Assembly: GCA_024704765.1 (NCBI GenBank)
Contig: JAKMXF010000066.1
Coordinates: 1-64,000, forward strand
Reading direction: 5' to 3'
DNA length: 64,000 bases
DNA from: Oopsacas minuta
Lineage: Eukaryota; Porifera; Hexactinellida; Lyssacinosida; Leucopsacidae
The position numbers were made by a program, and so were the translations under genes. Below the pieces are notes generated by a model, which worked only from the letters and a program-made list of their open reading frames with translations, had not been told where the DNA came from and made no database searches. This document shows, piece after piece, positions 56,111-64,000 of the stretch (position 1 is the stretch's first letter; each line of letters begins with the position of its first letter).

Positions 56111-56362
56111 CAGTCAACATCCTGTAAATCGAACATTCGCTATCTTGAGCAGATTATTAGGATTCGATATGGATGTTTTTTATTGCATTTGTGAAAAGAT
56201 CACAAAAAAACTGACTAAGAAGTATAATTTCAGGTCTTAATCATTTGAAAAAGTGTCGTAGGGAATTGGGACCTTAAATGGAGACCATCCTGTAACTCGT
56301 ACATATGCTATCTCGAACGGATTTTCATTCCCTCTCGGGTTCGAGTTCCCGTATGTTGACTG
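56111..56362. repeat. MITE with CAGTCAACAT ends and TA duplication
   Basis: The left end CAGTCAACATCCTGTAAATC and the right end GAGTTCCCGTATGTTGACTG are inverted repeats of about 25 bp with a few mismatches. TA flanks both (56109-56110 and 56363-56364), as in Tc1/mariner/pogo transposons. Confidence 0.75.
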
Positions 56363-57827
56363 TATACGCAAGAGGACAAAATGAGTCGAACAGATTTTCA
56401 TTTGTTTACACCCTCAGATAGAAAAATACTTGATAGAAAGTAACCTCTTCCATGTTCTCTCCTCTCTATGCTCCAGTATGGATTTGTTGTCCTGAATGAG
56501 AGAAATATTATTAAGAAAGGAGACTGTTGCCGAAATTCGAAATGTAATTGACTCACCTACGTGGATCACCGTCGATAATTGAATTCACAGATCCCCTATA
56601 GCCAGGGGCCAGGACCGTCACGTGTAGCTTTCCATTCATCCTCCTAGGGCAGTAAGGGAACATATTGATGAGCGATTTTGGCGCCCCCATTCATGGTAAA
56701 TACACTTGACCTGGGCCCATTTGACACCCCCCTACGAGGCTGCGCCTAGGAAACGTGCCATAATCAGGCGCTGCCCACGCCCTTAATTAATCCCGGCCCT
56801 GCACTCTTCACTATTTATGTCCATTTTCCAGACTATTAACCAAATGTAATTAATCCTTCACTTTTAAGGACAATTGAAAAAATGGTAATAACACTGACGA
56901 AATTAAGAAGACGAAAATAGCTTAATAGAATGAAGAAAATCTGTGATGACTATCAATGCTTGTGTATGTTAAGAACTTAGGATGCACTTGATATGATTAT
57001 TAAAAGTTGATTGGTATATGTATATAAGTGGTACTCTACCTAAGGGTAAATTCTCCCAATCGATCGGGTAATTAAACTCTTATAAGTTAGGTAATACTAT
57101 AGCTAGACAAAACACATGGTTACCTATATTCCTATATAAGTTCCGGAGCTTATATATTTCGCAGAAGTGAAACTCCATTAATTGTCCTTATGTTTTCATT
57201 TCAATAACAGCTCTAAGTGCTTGCATGTTGCACATTTTCATAATTTGAATGATTAAGGTCATTTAGCACAATTTCCAGATGTCGATACTCTTAAATACTC
57301 AAAACATAAGTATGCTGTTATGGAATGATATCCGCGTTACTTATTAAACAGGAAATTTAATAATTTAATTAAGCAATTTTGATAGTTTAAATATAACGAT
57401 AAATTAATACGGAATAATATATATATGATATGGTTTGAGGTCCTACAATTACCGAATATCTAGCAAACATATTAGAAGAATATATATAAGGCAAAATTCG
57501 TGTTTCTTTAAATATGCTCGTATCTCCTTACTTGTGTGTATCACTTGTTGAATCTGTTTCGATTTCCTGGAAGTCGCTGGCTGGATAAGAGACTAAAAGA
57601 AATTTGCAAACCAAATATATATAATATAATAATTAAGATATAACAAACGATTCATTCGTCTATATCACTGCTATATGATTGAAATAGAAACTGTCATAGA
57701 GATCGAATCAGAACTCGTGATTGTGCAAGTCATATTTTCAAGCTCAAGGACAAAGATCTATTATTGATTGGGATTAGATGGAGTTACAGTTTTCTCTTTC
57801 TGATCTATTTATTCTCTCTAAAAACAG

Positions 57828-57887
57828 GCAGCAACAGCTCTGACTGAGGGGGTGAGACAAGAATTGAGAGAAAGATATCTCAAATAA
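57828..57887 (+). other. Candidate short last exon
   Basis: After an acceptor-like TTCTCTCTAAAAACAG (ending 57827), 60 bp read AATALTEGVRQELRERYLK and a stop. The helical, charged composition and phase-0 start match the exon boundaries of the coiled-coil gene upstream. A donor CAG|GTAGAT inside exon 4 (about 55311) would join in phase. It could be an alternative end of that gene. Confidence 0.3.
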
Positions 57888-59249
57888 TGCTGAGTCATAT
57901 CACTCCTGGTCTTGTGTCCACAGATTTTGTGTTAGATACTGTAAAAATGAAAAGATAGCTGAAGAGTAGTATTTTTATCGATAGTTACTTGGAATCTCAG
58001 GCTGTAACTGAGGCTGTAATTTCCCTGTTGAGCACTCCAGAATACTTGTTGCATGTAAACGACATTATTACGCTCCCTACGACCTTCTCTATAATAATAA
58101 AATAGCAGTATCTATAGAAGAATGAATAGAATGCTATATTTTATTTATTGTGTAATGAATATTGCATATTTTAGATTACAAATTCCTTTTCAGCAAAATC
58201 AATTACTTCAGTTACGATTTGAGTGAGTATTACTTAGCTATATTTATTCAGGATAATTAAATGCAAGTCTATGTGTATTTTAATATGATACAATACCTCA
58301 TTACTCACTATCAAACCATAACTAAATAAGATCCTCTATGATATAATATAAATGTAGAGGCATCATTCTACTAAATGAAAATATTTATTGGGAATTCTAT
58401 ACACTAAGGCAGGAAGTGATCTTCAAGTATATTAATCAAAGGGCCATATTCAATCGACTAAACAATCATGAGGGCTAAGCAACCAATGCAGAGAATCTTT
58501 TTTCCACATCATCTTATGCAACCAATTATATAAAAGTAATAAATATCCACTATACAAATTTCACACAAATATAGGGTTTAATGCATGAGTAGGATATATT
58601 TAATCATGAACTATACACAGTATACTCTCGTTAATCGGAGAGACATTTGTGTACAGATTTCTGTATACTATGTAAAGATTAAGATCTGTCTATATATTTT
58701 ATAATTTACAGGTATTATAGTTTCTTTTAATTAATAAAATCAAATTTTTCCTTCAATATATGTACATAGCTTACACTAATACTATAATTGATGTATTATT
58801 CTTTGTAATAATTACAAGTCATTTACTTGCTTTCGGTTGTACGTGGATTATTGAGTATATATTAACGTTCTTCAATACTGAATTGAATGGAAAATGAATG
58901 AGAATAATAACGAAAGTAGCTTAGAAACAAATGGAAATTCGACAAAGTATCACTATTCGATACCCAAAGCGTATACTATTACTAATTCGTGGTGTTATTT
59001 CTAATAAACACCAATGTGTCCAAATTGGTGCACCTTCAAATTCTCGAAATCTAACGTGGCCCACTGCCATGTAGCCAAAGAATAACAATATCAGTTCAGT
59101 TAAGAATGTACAATAGTAATGTGTAGCATTACGAACATCAGATTGCTATTGTTACATATAATTTCTTCCGCTTCCTAATTAGGTAGACGTGATATAATAT
59201 AATGGAAACCAATTTTTGGAGTGTGATAAATTCGTTTGAGAATCCCTAA

Positions 59250-59364
59250 TTGTGACGAAAGTATACAAATTCTGTAAATTCACAGATTTATTAGCAAATA
59301 TCCAAATACTTTATGAAATATATTTTTATATTTTAAGGAAACGTAAGGCTATAAGGAGATTATC
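59250..59364. promoter_or_regulatory. Upstream block shared by the two tandem TRAF-like genes, copy 1
   Basis: TTGTGACGAAAGTATACAAA through ATAAGGAGATTATC is nearly the same at 62864-62968. A second short shared block lies directly before each ATG (59639-59683 and 63119-63166). These could hold the promoter or simply mark the duplicated unit. Confidence 0.55.
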
Positions 59365-59683
59365 TTAGAAGGCAGTATAGGATTTAGGAGTGTTCGGAGT
59401 GTGCGGCCGAACAAGGCCCCCACATTTAGGGGCCCGGATAATTTGATTAACAAATATGCAACTGTGCCAGTTTTGGCATACAATAGTCCCTCTTTTGTAC
59501 CCACATAATGTCCCAACGGTCTAATTTGTACCCCTATATCCATAATTGCATTTTATTATATTCCTGTATCAGGAACATAATTTGAGGTTAACGGTGAGGA
59601 GAGCTACTACGGATTACAGTAGTCAGTATTATCTGATGTATATTAGTAATTCTATATTCATTATAGCATTTGTATATTGAATA

Positions 59684-61331
59684 ATGGCAGAGAAGTTAAC
59701 AGACTCAGAAGGGAGAGAGGACTTGGTCTACATAAAGACAGAGGATGGTAGCTACAGAGGCTGGAGGGTTGATTTGTTGATAGACAACTTATCAAGCAAA
59801 ATGGAAGAGAAAATATTGTTATGTAGCAGTTGTAAGGGAATGTTAAGAGATGCTTGTTTCTATGAGGGAGATTTGAAGTGTGGTGTGTGCATTCCTGAGG
59901 GTGTAGCATGGCAACCAGTAAAGATGAACCGTGAAATTGTCTCTGATAAAATGGTAGTTTATTTGTTGTTATTTCCAAGTGTTTGTTTGTGTTTACAAAT
60001 GAGTTATTTATTTGTAGATTAGTTGTCCCGTGAAAAAGAGAGGGTGTGAATGGAGTGACACAGTGAGTACAGTAATGCACCACCTGGAGAAATGTGAGTT
60101 CTTTCCTGTACTGTGTCCTCTGGGGTGTGTCTGTCTAGATGGAGAGAGGAAGGGGAAAGTTATGAAACTGGAGAGGAAACTGATTCCAAAACACCAGAGA
60201 GACTCGTGTCCATTAAGAGAACTGGTGTGTGAATTCTGTATGAATACAGTGAAGGGCTGTGAGATGAATCCTCATTTGGAGATATGTGAGCACTTTCCAT
60301 TACTTTGTCCTAATAGATGTGTGATAGAAGGAGAGGAAGGGACCAGACAAGTAAAGAGGAGAGATGTTTCTGTCCATCTAGCTAACGAGTGTCCTCTACA
60401 GAAAGTAGAGTGTCCTTATTGGATCTATGGGTGTAGAGAGGAGATGGAGAGGAAAGAGATGAATCTTCATGAAAGAGAATTCTTGCATATTCACCACAGA
60501 TTATCTATTACTGATATGAAACAGAAACAAATTCAAATGTCTAAAGATAATAAACTACTCGAAGAGAAACTTGATACAGCAACCGAGAGAATAGTACTAG
60601 TCGAAAAAAATTTTGAAAGTAAGAGCAGGGAGTTATTGACATTCAAACAAAATCAAATAGAAACTTCTAAACAGACTATTGATAAACTGGAAATAGCAAC
60701 TAAGAAGATTGCTTTCCTACAAAATGAAAATGAAAGTAAAATCAAAGAGCTATCAAAAGTTAAACATATGGAAGATAAACTGGACACAGCAAATATCAAA
60801 ATCGAGAATTTAGAGAAACAAATTTCTAAGAAAGATTCAGAACTGAAATCAATTATTGAAGTACTCTATTCTCATATATCTCTAGCTACAGGACAATTGG
60901 AATGGAAGATTAAAGGTGTTAAACAGAAGATAGAAAACAAAGAGTCTAGTTACGGTGATCCATTCTATGTAGGTTTATACAAGTGTCAGGGGAATATTGA
61001 ATGGAATTATGATAATACGGGTAAAGTAGTTGTTGCCATTTGTATTGTGAAAGGAGCTTATGATGATAAACTACACTGGCCTATAATATACAAATATACG
61101 TTTATTCTACTCTGTCACATTAACAGTTATTATAATTATGAAATCACTAAACAAGTAACTAAGGAAGATTTGGAGAAATATCCTAATAGCTTAAAGAGAC
61201 CTACTGAGATGAGAAATGATGGTTTAGGAACTCGTTCATTAATTTCAAACACTGAAATATTAGAAGCTAAATATTGTAAAGAAGACAGCATAACTCTTCT
61301 AATTAAAATAGAATTGTTACCAGCATTATAA
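59684..61331 (+). CDS. TRAF-like protein: RING-like, TRAF zinc fingers, coiled coil, MATH
   Basis: Two exons, 59684-59953 and 60018-61331, encode 527 residues. The 64-bp intron (59954-60017) has GTAGTT...TTGTAG ends and phase 0; reading through it meets a stop. Order: RING-like C47/C50/C66/C69 (the middle ligands of a full RING are missing), TRAF-type zinc fingers (RGCEWS...HLEKCEFFPVLCPLGC, CEFCMNTVKGCEMNPHLEIC, HLANECPLQKVECPYWIYGC), coiled coil to about residue 380, then a MATH/TRAF-C domain from WKIKGVKQ (about 385) to the end. TRAFs link receptors to NF-kB/MAPK signalling; with a partial RING, ubiquitin-ligase activity is doubtful. It is tandem with the gene at 63167 and related to the pseudogene at 2532. 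An AG at 59666 lies 17 nt before the ATG. Confidence 0.9.
59954..60017 (+). other. 64-bp intron of the TRAF-like gene
   Basis: GT...AG boundaries with a T-rich 3' end. The same intron with nearly identical sequence is at 63437-63500 in the tandem copy, and flanking codons join to SDKM-ISCP in both. Confidence 0.9.
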
Positions 61332-61677
61332 CTTATTTCTATTTTTGTTTACTATTTACTCAGAACGTATTTACCAGAACTTAGTATAGATTGTTAGTAA
61401 TGCTTTATACAATTGTTTCACCTATTTGAGTATTAACTTTTTCCATTTCTTTGCCCCATAGCTCCATTACCTGTCGTCTGGTACCAGTATGAACCTCCAT
61501 TAATACTGGTACACATTAAACGCCTGTGGCATCAAGTTCCTCTATATGATAGTACACAGTTACCTCCCGTTACATCTACGGACTGCTAAAATTCCTTTGA
61601 TATATGTGGAGTTGATTGTACAATATGAATATTTGTATATTTTGTTAATTAGCAGGGAAGAATTATTCATAACTTCT
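61332..61677. other. Intergenic after the first TRAF-like gene
   Basis: Shares GAATTGTTACCAGCATTATA with the end of the pseudogene at 4100-4125. ACAGTTACCTCCCGTTACAT at 61557 resembles a pogo/Tigger MITE end. No gene. Confidence 0.5.
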
Positions 61678-62001
61678 ATGGGAAGATTACAAATGGTGAT
61701 AAGATGGAGTAAATTCTCCCTAACAATAATTCTATCAACTTTACTAATAATATTCCTTTTCTACAGTAATATCCTTCCTTCTCATAGAACAGATAACAAT
61801 TACATTATCCCTACACAAACACACTTATCTAGGAATAGTATCAGAACAGCTTTTCCCGCTAAGAACCATTATTCTATTACAGTGATTCTCAACGGGGTCC
61901 ACTTGGCTCCCCTAGGTTGGAATTTCATGTCCATCGGGAGGAATTTTGGCCAGGGGATGAATTGGGGAGGATTATGTTTAAGGATTATCCACCAGGTCTA
62001 A
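61678..62001 (+). CDS. N-terminal piece of a type II membrane protein, cut by a transposon-like sequence
   Basis: After an acceptor-like TTTGTTAATTAGCAG, the ATG at 61678 opens MGRLQMVIRW, then a membrane anchor (FSLTIILSTLLIIFLFYSN) and a polar stem (PSHRTDNNYIIPTQTHLSRN). This is the layout of Golgi glycosyl- and sulfotransferases. From 61880 the frame runs into CAGTGATTCTCAACGGGGTC, which looks like a hAT terminus, so residues after about 67 are transposon-derived and the original C-terminus is lost. The protein family cannot be named. It may be a pseudogene or the first exon of a gene. Confidence 0.4.
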   Translation: MGRLQMVIRWSKFSLTIILSTLLIIFLFYSNILPSHRTDNNYIIPTQTHLSRNSIRTAFPAKNHYSITVILNGVHLAPLGWNFMSIGRNFGQGMNWGGLCLRIIHQV

Positions 62002-62212
62002 TGGGTCACTGAACACTCAAAATAGGTTCGCCTAGTCAATGAATTTCGACTTGACCGGTTCATAACTTGGACAAATATTTATATTATGATTAAAGCTCGA
62101 TTTTTTTATTTAATTTCTAAGAATCAGGCCAAAGGTTCTCAATGAAATTGTATAATCCGAATCGATAATAGATTCTAATCTTGGATATTCGTAAGATAAT
62201 CACTCTATTATT
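61880..62212. mobile_element. hAT-like insertion, right boundary uncertain
   Basis: The left end CAGTGATTCTCAACGGGGTC matches the CAGTGGTTCTCAAC-type ends of many hAT elements. A possible right end is AATCACT before CTATTA near 62200-62212, echoing TTCTATTA on the left (61872-61879), but this is imperfect. Confidence 0.4.
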
Positions 62213-63166
62213 TAGAGCTAACAGGATTAGTGATTTTCTACTGCGGCCTGATCCGGATATCCGGTGACCCGGCCGGATATCCTGGTAGAATTGTATTACA
62301 TAATATTTCAGATCAAGGTGTATAAATTAGATTATCTGTTGGAGATCGGGCTTCTTCACTGCTAGGTTCTGTAATAGTATATACTCAAGTACACTACACA
62401 TTGATATGTATTCATTTGTGAATATTTAAGTGACATCATATTTGGGTTATCGTATTTATTGTATTATATTTCATTTTATGTATTCCATATTCCATATGAG
62501 CGAAATTTGGTCGTTGTTCTCAATTTGTAAACAATTTTGGAAGAAAGACGCAGCTCTCTTCTCCCAGAAAATGGGGAGCGATTAATATTCATTCAGAAGA
62601 ACTTGGGGATCGCTAAGGGAGGAATGTCAGAACGTTATCATGACAGATATGGAACAACACCATTACATTCGGACACTAAGAGGCAGGGGATTTGAAAAGA
62701 ATGATGTAACATGTGGATGTAATAAACCTCATAGTTCTTGTTCAAGTTCTGAAGTGTAAGTATAAATATTTTTGAGTTTATTATTTCACAAGAATATATT
62801 ATATTTTATTAATTAGTTCCATATTATAACAAAACCCATGAAATATGATCTGTGTTACCATTATTGTGACGAAAGTATACAAATTCTGTAAATTCACAGA
62901 ATTACTAGCAAATATCCAAATACTTTATGAAATATTTTTAAGGTAAGGTAGGTTATAAGGAGATTATCATAGCAGGGCAGATATGAAGGGTATAGACCCG
63001 TATTGTACAGGTTACCTATAAATTCCAGACCCTAAGCTATTTAGTTGTACTGTGGTATAATGAGGAATATAATATTAGTATTTGTAGTATTTGTAGGCAC
63101 AATTATAGAATATATCTGATGTATATTAGTAATTCTATATTCATTATAACATTTGTATATTGTATA
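62213..63166. other. Intergenic before the second TRAF-like gene
   Basis: A GATATCCGG/CCGGATATC palindromic patch lies near 62255-62280. The block 62864-62968 repeats the upstream block of the first TRAF-like gene. No other gene seen. Confidence 0.5.
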
Positions 63167-64000
63167 ATGGCAGAGAAGTTAACAGACTCAGAAGGGAGAA
63201 ATGACTTGGTCTACATAAAGACAGAGGATGGTAGCTACAGAGGCTGGAGGGTTGATTTGTTGGTAGATAACTTATCCAACAAAATGGAAGAGAAAATATT
63301 GTTATGTAGCAGTTGTCAAGGAATGTTAAGAGATGCTTGTATCTATGAGGGAGATTTGAAGTGTGGTGTGTGCGTTCCTGAGGATGTAGCATGGCAACCA
63401 GTAAAGATGAACCGTGAAATTGTCTCTGATAAAATGGTAGTTTATTTGTTGTTATTTCCAAGTGTTTGTTTGTGTTTACAAATGAGTTATTTATTTGTAG
63501 ATTAGTTGTCCCCTGAGGAAGAGAGGGTGTGAATGGAGTGACAGAGTGAGTACAGTAATGTACCACCTGGAAGAATGTGAGTTCTTTCCTGTACTGTGTC
63601 CTCTGGGGTGTGTCTGTCTTGATGGAGAGAGGAAGGGGGAAGTTATGAAGCTGGAAAAGAGACGGATTGCAGAACACCAGAGAGATTCGTGTCGCTTAAG
63701 AGAACTGGTGTGTGAATTCTGTATGAATACAGTGAAGGGCTGTGAGATGAATCCTCATTTGGAAGTCTGTGAGCACTTTCCAGTTCCTTGTCCTAATGAA
63801 TGTGTGATAGAAGGAGAGGAAGGGGCCAGACATGTGAAGAGGAGAGATGTTCCTGTCCATCTATCTAATGAGTGTCCTCAGCAGAAAGTAGAGTGTCCTT
63901 ATTGGATCTATGGATGTAGAGAGGAGATGGAGAGGAAAGAGATGGATCTTCATGAAAGAGAATTCATGCACATTCATTACAGACTATCCATGACTGATAT
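63167..64000 (+). CDS. Second tandem TRAF-like gene, cut by the window end
   Basis: Exon 1 63167-63436 and exon 2 from 63501 to the window edge stay open for 256 residues, with intron 63437-63500. It is close to the gene at 59684 throughout (same RING-like CxxC pairs, same TRAF fingers ending CPYWIYGCREEMERKEMDLH). It shows scattered replacements such as RLREL for PLREL and CPNEC for CPNRC. One replaces a position beside a zinc ligand (SCPL to SCRL), and the ligands themselves are kept. The coiled coil and MATH domain would lie outside the window. The base that forms an AG acceptor before the start in copy 1 (TTATAG) is changed here (TTATAA), so its 5' processing may differ. Confidence 0.88.

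Larger units (their letters stand above)
55546..59683. other. 4.1-kb intergenic stretch
   Basis: AT-rich. It includes a Tc1/pogo-like MITE (56111-56362), a GC-richer dispersed block (56590-56800), one possible small exon (57828-57887) and a TRAF-gene-associated upstream block (59250-59364). Nothing coding is recognised in 57900-59240. A GC-richer patch at 59395-59435 lies between the two conserved upstream blocks of the next gene. Confidence 0.5.

Noticed and set aside
59349-59543. Minus-strand 64-codon frame upstream of the TRAF-like gene
   Set aside because: It overlaps a GC-rich repeat-like insertion between the conserved upstream blocks and shows no domain.
63144-63677. 177-codon minus-strand frame opposite the TRAF-like gene, and the similar one at 59661-60083
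   Set aside because: Both are antisense shadows of the duplicated coding sequence and cross the intron.

Overview
This AT-rich window is nuclear DNA of an animal. It encodes metazoan-type proteins: TRAF-like proteins with MATH domains, a very large inducible GTPase, an acetyl-CoA transporter, WBP11, a PAQR receptor and SPO11. Several of these run as one long open frame of 300-1600 codons, and the one intron I can place with confidence is only 64 bp. The gene set suggests an early-branching invertebrate. A sponge is plausible, possibly one that trans-splices, but no feature here fixes the phylum.

Layout: 1-1065 holds broken transposase pieces (Tc1/mariner, hAT/ZBED5-like). 2532-4099 is a dead TRAF-like gene. 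4100-11500 is mostly repeat-derived or featureless DNA with one doubtful membrane-protein segment. 11503-15585 is a HELZ/MOV10-type RNA helicase with CCCH fingers, followed by a VLIG/GVIN GTPase (16381-21258). Then come SLC33A1 (22832-24190), WBP11 (24494-25807), a divergent ARF-like GTPase (26952-27515, minus) and a PAQR receptor (31822-32676, minus). 34031-37251 is an NHL-repeat gene split by a 2.4 kb hAT transposon with perfect 20-bp ends and an 8-bp target duplication. Next are a 706-aa coiled-coil protein (39218-41338), an orphan multi-pass membrane protein (43743-44852), an intronless SPO11 (44970-46067, minus) and a multi-exon coiled-coil gene with transposons in its introns (50956-55545). 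Two tandem TRAF-like genes (59684-61331 and 63167 to the window end) close the window.

The helicase, GTPase, TRAF-like and NHL genes belong to families used in innate immunity in other animals, so part of the window may be an antiviral/innate-immune neighbourhood. That is inference from family membership and proximity. The other genes are housekeeping (WBP11, SLC33A1), signalling (ARL, PAQR) or meiotic (SPO11).

The spaces between genes are rich in small DNA transposons. Several have exact boundaries: hAT elements at 33283-33579, 34369-36778 and 38564-39041; pogo/Tigger-like MITEs at 24322, 38332, 49570 and 56111; a 148-bp MITE at 1950 and 48984; a hairpin family at 29455 and 47666; and a recurrent Helitron-like family. 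No tRNA, rRNA or CRISPR was found.
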